DNA of 5,548 nt, taken from NCBI GenBank assembly GCA_035291605.1, contig DATDRS010000315.1, positions 1 to 5,548 on the forward strand. The letters run 5' to 3'. The stretch is from DATDRS01 sp035291605 (GTDB lineage: Bacteria > Chloroflexota > Anaerolineae > Anaerolineales > UBA6663). Every line of letters begins with the position of its first letter. The first letter of the stretch is position 1. The position numbers and the translations under genes were made by a program. The notes under the pieces are model-generated. The model searched no databases. It saw only the letters and a program-made list of their open reading frames with translations, and was not told where the DNA came from. Positions 1-5,548 of the stretch are shown here, in pieces.

Positions 1-18
1 ACGGGCGTCACCCGTTTT
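1..18. terminator. Possible terminator hairpin downstream of the hydroxylase gene
   Basis: A perfect 5-bp stem, ACGGG (1-5) and CCCGT (11-15), encloses a 5-base loop and is followed on the plus strand by a T run (15-18). On the minus strand the same element reads AAAACGGG-TGACG-CCCGT, starting 31 bases beyond the hydroxylase stop codon, which is where a terminator for this operon would be expected. Many intrinsic terminators are bidirectional and have A's before and T's after the stem. The T tract required for minus-strand termination would lie outside the window, as would any extension of the stem, so the call is tentative. The flank between the hairpin and the stop codon (19-48) shows no gene. 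Confidence 0.45.
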
Positions 19-48
19 GTCATGCGACGGCGATGTCCAGAAACTTAC

Positions 49-2949
49 TCATACTTTAAGCGCGGCCATAATCTTCTTCGGCGTGGCCGGAAGCTCATAG
101 ACGCGCACGCCCACCGCATCGTAAATCGCGTTGCAGATGGAGGGGGTCAGCGGCACGGTCGCGACTTCGGAGATGCCCTTCGCGCCAAACGGCCCGTTCG
201 GATCGGGCTTCTCGATGATGAGGGTGCGCACCACGGGCGAGTCCCAGATGGTCGGCACGGCGAGATCGCCGAAGGTCGTGAACTTGGGATAGCCATTCTC
301 CATCGGGTAGTCTTCGGTGAGGGCGTAGCCCTGCGCCATGAGACAACTGCCCTCCACCTGCCCCTCGATCTTCTGCGGGTTAATGGCGCGGCCCACGTCG
401 TGCGCGGCCCATACCCGCAGCACTTTCGTATTGCCAGTCTCGGGATCCACCTCCACCGCGCAGGCTTGCGTGATGTAGGCGTAGGCCGGATAGTTGCGGT
501 ATTCCTCTGGCGGCACGGTCTTGCGGCCCTCCACGTCCGCCAACGCAAATGTCCTGGGGGCCACGTGCACGTAGCTAGCCGTGGCCTTGTCGCCGCGCTT
601 CTCCAGTTCTTCGGCCAATTCCGCAAACGTCATCTCGTTCTCGCTCGCCAGGCTCGCCGCGCCGTCGGGGATGAGGATGACGCCCTCCGGCGCGACGCCC
701 ATGACCTCGGCGGATTTGGCGATCAACTGTTCTTTGAACAGCCCGGCGGCTTTCTCCACCGCCGCGCCGCTGATGAGTGTTTGCCGCTCGGCCACCGCGC
801 CGCCGTGCTTGTGCGTGAGCTTGGTATCGCCGGAGATGACCAGGAGGTTGTCCGCGCCCACCGGGATCACGCCGCGCGCGATCTGGGCCATCGTCGTGCG
901 GATGCCTTGTCCGAAGTCCACCGCCGAGACGCGGAGCTGCACCTTGCCGTCCGGCAACAAGGTGAACGTCGCGCCGGCGTCGTCCACCTTGCCCTTGCCC
1001 GCGCCCACATTCTTGAACCCGCTCGCCACGCCGATGCCCAGCCGGCGCCCCGGCCTCACCTGCCGCCGCACCTCGGCGATTTCCTTTTCCAGCGCTTCCT
1101 TCGCGGCGATCAGCGTCTCCTCGATGGCGACGCTGTGCCGCAAAATTTCGCCGGACGCGGTCTTGCTCCCGGCCTTCAGGCAGTTGCCCAGGCGCAGTTC
1201 GAAGGGATCGAGGTTGAGCCTGCGGGCGGCCTCGTCCAACAGCGACTCGATGGCGAACGCGACTTGATTGATGCCAAATCCCCGGAAGGCGCTGCCCTTG
1301 ACGTTGTTGGTGTAAACCGCCCAGCCCTCGATGCGGAGGTGGGGCACTTCGTAGGGGCCGCAGGCGAAGATGCAGGCCTGGTCAATCACGCGCGGGCTGA
1401 GGTCGGTGTAGGCCCCGGCGTCCGAGAGCAGTTTGCAATCCACCGCCAGAATCTTGCCCTCCCGGCTGAGGCCCACGCGGTAGTCCATGTAATACGGGTG
1501 GCGCTTGGTGCTGCGGAGGAACGACTCTTCGCGCGTGAGCGTCATTTTCACCGGACGGCTCGTGCAGTACGCGGCCAGCGCCAGCAGCGGCTCAACCGTC
1601 GCGTCAATCTTGCTCCCAAACGCGCCGCCGCCCGGGGTGCAGATGACGTGGACTTTCTCTTCGGGCAGGTTGAAAATCCGGCTCAATTGCACGCGCAGCT
1701 CAAACGGGAATTGGGTGGGCGTCTTCAGGGTGAGGGTGTCGCCATCCCACCAGGCCACGCCGGACTCCGGTTCCAGATAAGCGTGCTCGACGAACGGCGT
1801 TTCGAAGTGACCTTCGACGATCAGGTCCGCACTTGCAAAGCCCTGCTCGAGGTCGCCCACCGTGTGGACGAGATGTTTGCAGATGTTGCCGTCGGGGAAC
1901 AACTGCGGCGCGTCGGGCGCCAGCGCCGCTTTCGCGGTGAATACGCCCGGCAGCGGCTCGTACTCCACTTTAATCAAGTCGCGCGCCTTTTCCGCCGCCA
2001 GCTCGCTTTCGGCGGCCACCAGCGCAATCGCCTCGCCGAGGAAGCGCGCCCGGTCGTCGCACAGCACGGGCTGATCCTGCTTAATCACCCCAAAGGCGTT
2101 GAGGCCCGGCACATCGGCGGCGGTGAAGACGCGGTAGACCCCCGGCACTTTCTCGGCTTCAGACGTATCTACCCAAAGGATACGGGCGTGAGGATATTGA
2201 CTCCACACGGCCTTGAGGTGCAACATGCCCTCGACGTAGATGTCGTCCGCATACATGAGCCGCCCCTGGGCCTTTTCGACGCCGTCGAAATCAACCACCG
2301 AGGCGCCCAGGCCCCCGGCTGGCATCAGCGCAACGTCTTCACCCGTGCGGAGGGCGCGCGCCGAGATCTTCACCGCGTCAATGATCTTGTTGTAGCCCGT
2401 GCAGCGGCAGATGACGTCTTCCAGCCCCTTCCGAATTTCATCGTCGGTGGGATCGGGGTTGGAGTCCAATAAGGCTTTGGCGGCGACGACCATCCCCGGA
2501 GTGCAGAATCCGCACTGGCTCCCGCCCGACGCCACAAACGCGGCCTGGATGGGATGGAGTTGGCCCGGCTCGGCCAGACCTTCGATGGTGGTGACCTCCG
2601 CGTTTTCGAGGGAGCGCATCTGCAGCAGGCACGACTTTTTGGCCTTGCCGTTCACTAACACCATGCAGTTGCCGCAATGGTTGGTGCCGCAGCCGTTCTT
2701 CGAGCCGGTGAGGCGCAGGTCGTCCCGCAGATATTTCAGCAGGCTCATCTTGGCCGTGATGGCCGGACTGAGGCGCTTCTGGTCGAGGAATGCCAACAGG
2801 CTGTCTTTGGTGGGGACGGTGGCCGTGACGGGTTGGCCGTTCACGGTGAGGTGGACGGTGATCGTGTCAAGCGCGGGGCCGTGCCCGTCTTGGCCGTTCC
2901 CGGTGCGGGCCGCATCTGTGATTGGGTCGGGGGCGATGCGTGTAACCAT
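49..2949 (-). CDS. Fused [2Fe-2S]-molybdopterin hydroxylase (xanthine dehydrogenase/aldehyde oxidoreductase family), no FAD domain
   Basis: This 966-residue protein should hydroxylate an aldehyde or N-heterocycle at a molybdopterin centre and pass electrons through two [2Fe-2S] clusters. The ferredoxin-like domain (about 29-110) carries C87, C92, C95 and C107 (CGTNHCGNC motif). The helical second-cluster domain (about 111-200) carries C146, C149, C181 and C183 (CGFC and CRC), so all eight ligands are present. A hammerhead domain (about 218-340) and the full molybdopterin domain follow, with GGAFGSK (441-447), AFRGFG (554-559), GQG (680-682) and the base-catalyst Glu at E928 in FGAKGISE. No FAD domain is present, as in Desulfovibrio aldehyde oxidoreductase and the selenium-dependent XDH-like group, which it resembles around EHAYLEPE and YTNN. 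Bovine XDH Gln767 and Glu802 align with V387 and I448, arguing against a simple purine oxidase. ATG at 2949 is preferred; an in-frame ATG at 3024 would overlap the MFS gene by 49 bases and add a poorly conserved, charged leader. No signal peptide is seen, so it is probably cytoplasmic. Family certain, substrate unknown. Confidence 0.92.
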   Translation of the reverse strand: MVTRIAPDPITDAARTGNGQDGHGPALDTITVHLTVNGQPVTATVPTKDSLLAFLDQKRLSPAITAKMSLLKYLRDDLRLTGSKNGCGTNHCGNCMVLVNGKAKKSCLLQMRSLENAEVTTIEGLAEPGQLHPIQAAFVASGGSQCGFCTPGMVVAAKALLDSNPDPTDDEIRKGLEDVICRCTGYNKIIDAVKISARALRTGEDVALMPAGGLGASVVDFDGVEKAQGRLMYADDIYVEGMLHLKAVWSQYPHARILWVDTSEAEKVPGVYRVFTAADVPGLNAFGVIKQDQPVLCDDRARFLGEAIALVAAESELAAEKARDLIKVEYEPLPGVFTAKAALAPDAPQLFPDGNICKHLVHTVGDLEQGFASADLIVEGHFETPFVEHAYLEPESGVAWWDGDTLTLKTPTQFPFELRVQLSRIFNLPEEKVHVICTPGGGAFGSKIDATVEPLLALAAYCTSRPVKMTLTREESFLRSTKRHPYYMDYRVGLSREGKILAVDCKLLSDAGAYTDLSPRVIDQACIFACGPYEVPHLRIEGWAVYTNNVKGSAFRGFGINQVAFAIESLLDEAARRLNLDPFELRLGNCLKAGSKTASGEILRHSVAIEETLIAAKEALEKEIAEVRRQVRPGRRLGIGVASGFKNVGAGKGKVDDAGATFTLLPDGKVQLRVSAVDFGQGIRTTMAQIARGVIPVGADNLLVISGDTKLTHKHGGAVAERQTLISGAAVEKAAGLFKEQLIAKSAEVMGVAPEGVILIPDGAASLASENEMTFAELAEELEKRGDKATASYVHVAPRTFALADVEGRKTVPPEEYRNYPAYAYITQACAVEVDPETGNTKVLRVWAAHDVGRAINPQKIEGQVEGSCLMAQGYALTEDYPMENGYPKFTTFGDLAVPTIWDSPVVRTLIIEKPDPNGPFGAKGISEVATVPLTPSICNAIYDAVGVRVYELPATPKKIMAALKV
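2709..2810 (-). repeat. Imperfect tandem duplication within the hydroxylase Fe-S domain
   Basis: Two related segments lie in the same orientation with a period of about 60 bases: 2709-2753 and 2769-2810. Both begin (plus strand) with TGAGGCGC and both hold CAGGCT followed by CTTGG or TTTGG. In protein they read KMSLLKYLRDDLRLTG (residues 67-82) and KDSLLAFLDQKRLSP (48-62), one codon shorter. The second, membrane-proximal-like SLLxYLR helix followed by LTG and the cluster cysteines is the usual family arrangement; the upstream copy is extra and lengthens the N-terminal domain by about 19-20 residues. Divergence between copies suggests an old duplication, or convergence of two amphipathic helices. 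Confidence 0.55.
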
Positions 2950-2954
2950 ATTGA

Positions 2955-2970
2955 TCTTCTCTGTACTCCT
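2955..2970 (-). promoter_or_regulatory. Ribosome-binding region of the hydroxylase gene
   Basis: In the 26-base gap after the MFS stop codon, the minus strand holds AGGAG (2966-2970), 16 bases from the ATG at 2949, and a weaker purine tract AGAGAAGA (2955-2962), 5 bases from it. AGGAG is rather far for a normal Shine-Dalgarno element and AGAGAAGA is a weak match but well placed. Together they favour the ATG at 2949 over the upstream in-frame ATG inside the MFS gene. The short gap suggests co-transcription with the MFS gene. Confidence 0.5.
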
Positions 2971-2975
2971 CTCGC

Positions 2976-4373
2976 TTATCCTTCCGTCGCCAGCGGACGG
3001 CGCGTCGTCGTCGGCATGCGCCACGCCAGCAGCGCCGCGAGCGCGGCGACAACGGTGAACAAGTAAAAGTTGACCTGGAACGCCGCCAGGCCGCTGGTCG
3101 CACTGCCGCCGCGCGCCAGCACGACGCCAAAGATCGTCGTGCCCAGCGTCCCGCTCACAAACCGCAGCATGTTGAAAATGCCGAGCGCGACGCCCAGGCG
3201 TTCTTTGCCTACCACGAGCGTGACGGCGTTGGCCGTGGGCGATTGGGTCAGCCCCATGCCAAAGCCGAGGATGACGAGCGTGAGCACGACGAGCCAGCTC
3301 GCCGTGTCAGCCGTCCAGAACAGCAAACCGACGCCCGCCAGCGCTACGATGCCCATGCCGATGAGGCACGTCAGGCGGCTGCCGACGAGGTCGGAAAGGC
3401 GGCCCGCGCCGGGAGAGGCCAGGGCGAGCGTGAGCGCCAGCGGCGCGATGAGCGCGCCCGTCTCCGCGAAGGTGCGCCCCTGCACGTTCCGCAGGAATTG
3501 CGGCAGGAGCAATTGCATGCCGAACAGGCAGAACAACTGCGCGCCGGAGACGAACGTGACCACGCCGTAGCCGCGTTGGGCGAAGAGCTTCAAGTCCACA
3601 AACGGCTCTCGAATCCGCGTCTGGGAAAACAGGAAGGCGCCGAAGAGCAGTGCAACGCCCGCCCACAGGAGGACGGTGACGAGCAGAGGATAGTTCTGCG
3701 ACAGGCCCTGCGTGAGGTTAAACATGAACAGGATCATCGCCAGCGTGAGCGTCGAAGCGCCCACGAGGTCAAAGCTGCCGCGGGCGTGCTTGGCATCGGC
3801 GGGGATCGTGAGGGCAATCATCGCCACGCCCAAGGAGGTCAGGCCGGCGATGAACCAGAACACCGCGGGCCAGTCGAAATATTGAACGAGCAGCCCGCTG
3901 AGCACCGGGCCGAGACCGTGCGCGGTGGCGTTGGCCGTGGCCCAGAAGCCCATCGCGCCGCCGCGCTCGCTGGGCGGGAACACTTCGGCGATAATGCCCA
4001 TGATGGAGGGCAGGATGGGAGCGTTGCAGATTCCGGCGAAAGCCCGGAAGAGGATCATCCAGCCGATGGAGGGCGCGACGGCCGACAGCGCCATCGCGAG
4101 AGTCAGGCCGGACATGGCCATGATGTACATGCGCCGGTAACCGAACATATCCCCCAGCCGTCCGAACACCGGCATGAGGGTGGAGAAAAGCAGGATGTAG
4201 AGGGTGACGACCCAGACGCCCACGTCGAGGCCGATATTGTACTGCTTCATGATGGACGGCAGTGCGACGTTAGACATACTGTTGCCGAAAGTGCCGACGA
4301 GTGTACCGATCAGGATCGTAGCCAGAATCAACCAGCGCCGCGCATGGGAGGTACGAACAGCTTCAGTGTGCAA
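2976..4373 (-). CDS. MFS transporter, DHA2 (EmrB/QacA-like, 14 helices)
   Basis: This 465-residue inner-membrane protein belongs to the major facilitator superfamily and probably exports or exchanges a small molecule using the proton gradient. About 14 hydrophobic segments can be read (roughly 14-38, 51-70, 81-100, 105-130, 140-163, 168-188, 207-225, 230-250, 270-293, 303-325, 334-353, 359-386, 395-419, 431-451), the DHA2 count. MFS motif A is GRLGDMFGYRR (71-81); the helix-5 antiporter motif C is GLGPVLSG (153-160), with Ser for one usual Gly; a second motif-A-like GRLSDLVGSR lies at 324-333. In helix 1 the family signature LDxTIVNVALP appears as FGNSMSNVALP (29-39), so the usual Asp is Gly. 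The C-terminus is short and basic, with no fused domain. The start is TTG at 4373, backed by GGAG 8 bases upstream; no ATG or GTG codon lies between it and helix 1. Its place between importer ATPases and an oxidoreductase suggests a shared substrate or product, but this is inference. Confidence 0.93.
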   Translation of the reverse strand: MHTEAVRTSHARRWLILATILIGTLVGTFGNSMSNVALPSIMKQYNIGLDVGVWVVTLYILLFSTLMPVFGRLGDMFGYRRMYIMAMSGLTLAMALSAVAPSIGWMILFRAFAGICNAPILPSIMGIIAEVFPPSERGGAMGFWATANATAHGLGPVLSGLLVQYFDWPAVFWFIAGLTSLGVAMIALTIPADAKHARGSFDLVGASTLTLAMILFMFNLTQGLSQNYPLLVTVLLWAGVALLFGAFLFSQTRIREPFVDLKLFAQRGYGVVTFVSGAQLFCLFGMQLLLPQFLRNVQGRTFAETGALIAPLALTLALASPGAGRLSDLVGSRLTCLIGMGIVALAGVGLLFWTADTASWLVVLTLVILGFGMGLTQSPTANAVTLVVGKERLGVALGIFNMLRFVSGTLGTTIFGVVLARGGSATSGLAAFQVNFYLFTVVAALAALLAWRMPTTTRRPLATEG

Positions 4374-4381
4374 TCTCTAGT

Positions 4382-4385
4382 CTCC
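4382..4385 (-). promoter_or_regulatory. Shine-Dalgarno GGAG supporting a TTG start
   Basis: On the minus strand GGAG ends 8 bases before the TTG at 4373. This ideal spacing decides the MFS start: the next ATG in frame is at residue 33, inside transmembrane helix 1, and would destroy it. Confidence 0.7.
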
Positions 4386-4404
4386 GTTCCTATCACCAGA
4401 GGAG

Positions 4405-4450
4405 ACGGCTGGAACAGACTGATCTGTATCCGCTAATCTGTTCTAGCCGT
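4405..4450. repeat. 14-base inverted repeat in the oppF-MFS spacer
   Basis: ACGGCTGGAACAGA (4405-4418) and TCTGTTCTAGCCGT (4437-4450) are inverted copies differing at one position, with an 18-base loop. The repeat occupies over half of the 82-base spacer and begins 5 bases after the oppF stop codon. In the minus-strand transcript the mismatch is A-C; in a plus-strand transcript it would be a G-U wobble. There is no U run after the stem on either strand, so it is not a standard intrinsic terminator. It could be an RNA processing or stabilising stem that sets different oppF and MFS levels, or a wide operator. A smaller hairpin, ACAGA-TCAG-TCTGT in the minus-strand sense (4414-4427), uses part of the same arm and would compete with it. 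Confidence 0.7.
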
Positions 4451-4455
4451 TGACC

Positions 4456-5454
4456 CTACTCCACCAAATGGCAGGCCACGAAGTGACCCTGCCCCAATTC
4501 GCGATAGGCCGGTTCTTCTTCAAAGCAGATGGCCTGGGCCAGGGGGCAGCGCGTATTGAAACGGCAGCCGCGCGGCGGATGGATCGGGCTGGGGATTTCG
4601 CCCTTCAATACGATCCGCTCGCGCTGCTTCTCCGTTTTGGGGTTGGGGATGGGGACGGCGGCCAGCAGCGCCCGCGTGTAAGGGTGCTGGGGGTTGCGGT
4701 ACAACTCGTGGCAATCGGCGAACTCCATGATCTTGCCCAGGTACATCACTGCGATGCGGTCGCTGATGTGCCGCACCACCGCCAGGTCGTGCGCGATAAA
4801 CAAATACGTCAAACTGAACGCCTCCTGCAAATCTTCCAGCAGGTTGATGATCTGCGCCTGAATGGAGACGTCGAGGGCGGAGATCGGCTCGTCGCAGATG
4901 ACGAAGATCGGATCGGAGCCGAGGGCGCGGGCGATGCCAATGCGCTGGCGCTGGCCGCCGGAGAACTCGTGCGGGTAACGGGTGTGCACGCGCGGGTCGA
5001 GGCCGACCACCTTAAGCAGCTCCTGCACCCGCTCGCGCACCGCCGGGCCATGGGCCATGCCGTGGACGATTAATGGCTCGCCCACAATTTGCTCGACCGT
5101 CATGCGTGGGTTGAGCGAGGCGTACGGGTCCTGGAAGACCATCTGCATGTTCTTGCGCAGCTGCCGCATCGCCTCACCGGTCGTCTGATGCAGGGCCTGC
5201 CCGTCGAACTGCACGCTGCCGTCCGTAATCGGATTCATCTTGATCACGGCGAGGCCAGTGGTGGACTTGCCGCACCCGCTTTCGCCCACCAGCCCCACCG
5301 TTTCGCCTCGGCGGACGTTGAAGGTGATGCCGTCCACCGCCTTCACCGCGCCCACCTGCCGGGCGACAGGGAAACCCCGGAAGATGGGAAAGTGCACTTT
5401 CAGGTCGCGGACGTCGAGCAAAACTGAATGGCCGTCAGGCGTGGGCGTGTTCAT
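4456..5454 (-). CDS. oppF: Oligopeptide/dipeptide ABC transporter ATP-binding protein, OppF/DppF type
   Basis: This 332-residue protein is one of the paired cytoplasmic ATPases that power an Opp/Dpp/Nik-class importer. It has Walker A GESGCGKST (57-65), Q-loop Q108 in VFQDPYASLNPR, signature FSGGQRQRI (164-172), Walker B FVICDEP with E189 as catalytic base, D-loop SALD (192-195) and H-loop H222 in IAHDLAVV; all are intact. The oligopeptide C-terminal extension follows, with NPQHPYTRALL (254-264) and cysteines C297, C303, C310 and C328 in C-x5-C-x6-C-x17-C spacing, a cysteine set common in this family and reported to bind an Fe-S cluster in some OppD proteins. The N-terminal HFPI and VxAVDGITF segments are typical of OppF rather than OppD. 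ATG at 5454 is preferred over an in-frame GTG at 5463 because GAGGG lies 8 bases before the ATG. It overlaps the preceding oppD end by 20 bases, implying translational coupling. Substrate cannot be read from the ATPase: peptides, nickel or other solutes are possible. Confidence 0.94.
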   Translation of the reverse strand: MNTPTPDGHSVLLDVRDLKVHFPIFRGFPVARQVGAVKAVDGITFNVRRGETVGLVGESGCGKSTTGLAVIKMNPITDGSVQFDGQALHQTTGEAMRQLRKNMQMVFQDPYASLNPRMTVEQIVGEPLIVHGMAHGPAVRERVQELLKVVGLDPRVHTRYPHEFSGGQRQRIGIARALGSDPIFVICDEPISALDVSIQAQIINLLEDLQEAFSLTYLFIAHDLAVVRHISDRIAVMYLGKIMEFADCHELYRNPQHPYTRALLAAVPIPNPKTEKQRERIVLKGEIPSPIHPPRGCRFNTRCPLAQAICFEEEPAYRELGQGHFVACHLVE

Positions 5455-5548
5455 GGGGAGCACCCTCTGCTTGCGTCACATCCACCCAGCACGCGCTGTA
5501 ATGCTGCGGCGCAATGAGCATCGGCGTGGGCCGTTCGGTGAAGCATTT
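5435..5548 (-). CDS. oppD: C-terminal end of an OppD/DppD-type ABC transporter ATPase (partial)
   Basis: The last 37 codons of a gene entering from the right edge, ending with TGA at 5435-5437. The fragment begins KCFTERP and includes PQHYSACW. This fits the end of the oligopeptide C-terminal extension, where a cysteine, an acidic-Pro stretch and a final H-x-x-A-C motif recur in OppD/DppD proteins. It then runs into a tail rich in His, Ala and Glu (GAPHEHAHA) that is not part of the conserved fold. The stop codon lies 20 bases inside oppF, the usual oppD-oppF order with coupled translation. The nucleotide-binding motifs are outside the window, so the assignment rests on the short tail plus the oppF neighbour. 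Confidence 0.82.
   Translation of the reverse strand, partial: KCFTERPTPMLIAPQHYSACWVDVTQAEGAPHEHAHA
5463..5467 (-). promoter_or_regulatory. Shine-Dalgarno GAGGG for oppF
   Basis: On the minus strand GAGGG lies 8 bases before the ATG at 5454 and within the coding sequence of the upstream oppD gene. It overlaps the alternative GTG codon at 5463, which therefore lacks its own properly spaced site. Confidence 0.65.

Noticed and set aside
22..2472. 816-codon open frame on the plus strand opposite the hydroxylase
   Set aside because: It lies wholly antisense to a gene with complete family motifs. Its translation is rich in Arg, His and Gly with no recognisable domain, as expected for the shadow of a GC-rich codon-biased gene.
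2950..3024. Upstream ATG at 3024 giving a 25-residue longer hydroxylase
   Set aside because: It would overlap the MFS gene by 49 bases and the extra residues show no family similarity or signal peptide; the ATG at 2949 fits the intergenic gap and ribosome-binding sequence.
3243..4436. 397-codon plus-strand open frame opposite the MFS gene
   Set aside because: The translation is highly charged and low in complexity (E, H, R, D, Q), a typical complement of hydrophobic transmembrane codons; no domain is seen.
4405..4450. Intrinsic terminator after oppF
   Set aside because: The stem is strong but neither strand has a T run after it, and the loop is long at 18 bases; kept only as an inverted repeat.
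4450..5073. 207-codon plus-strand open frame opposite oppF
   Set aside because: Antisense to a fully conserved ABC ATPase, with no motif of its own.
5455..5463. GTG at 5463 as the oppF start
   Set aside because: The GAGGG element directly overlaps it, whereas spacing to the ATG at 5454 is 8 bases.
1..5548. tRNA, rRNA, CRISPR array, insertion sequence or selenocysteine codon
   Set aside because: No such signal was seen. The hydroxylase has no internal TGA, and the selenium reported in related enzymes is a labile non-selenocysteine cofactor, so its presence cannot be judged from this sequence.

Overview
The window is about 5.5 kb of GC-rich bacterial DNA with every supported gene on the minus strand. 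Read in the direction of transcription (high to low coordinates) it holds: the last 37 codons of an OppD/DppD-type peptide ABC-transporter ATPase, a complete OppF/DppF-type ATPase, a 14-helix MFS transporter of the DHA2 (EmrB/QacA) type, and a 966-residue molybdenum hydroxylase that fuses a two-cluster [2Fe-2S] domain to a complete molybdopterin-binding domain. Coding density and tight spacing point to one transcription unit. oppD and oppF overlap by 20 bases, the MFS and hydroxylase genes are 26 bases apart, and only the 82-base oppF-MFS gap leaves room for regulation. The organism cannot be named from the sequence; GC-rich DNA and enzyme families found in soil and environmental bacteria are all that can be said.

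Region by region: positions 5435-5548 are the end of oppD; 4456-5454 is oppF; 4374-4455 is a spacer dominated by a 14-base inverted repeat; 2976-4373 is the MFS gene, which appears to begin at TTG; 2950-2975 is a short spacer with ribosome-binding sequence; 49-2949 is the hydroxylase; 1-48 is the downstream flank, with a small GC hairpin at the window edge that may be a terminator.

Taken together the genes look like an uptake-export-oxidation cassette: an Opp/Dpp-class importer (its binding protein and permeases would lie beyond position 5548), a drug:H+-antiporter-like MFS protein, and a hydroxylase resembling the FAD-less fused enzymes (Desulfovibrio-type aldehyde oxidoreductase, 'selenium-dependent xanthine dehydrogenase'-like proteins). 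The substrate is unknown. Several substrate-pocket residues typical of purine-oxidising enzymes are absent, so calling it a xanthine dehydrogenase would be unsafe. The most notable observations are the imperfect tandem duplication inside the N-terminal Fe-S domain, the intergenic inverted repeat with a competing hairpin, and the loss of the usual helix-1 aspartate in the MFS protein. I found no clearly novel defence or mobile system.
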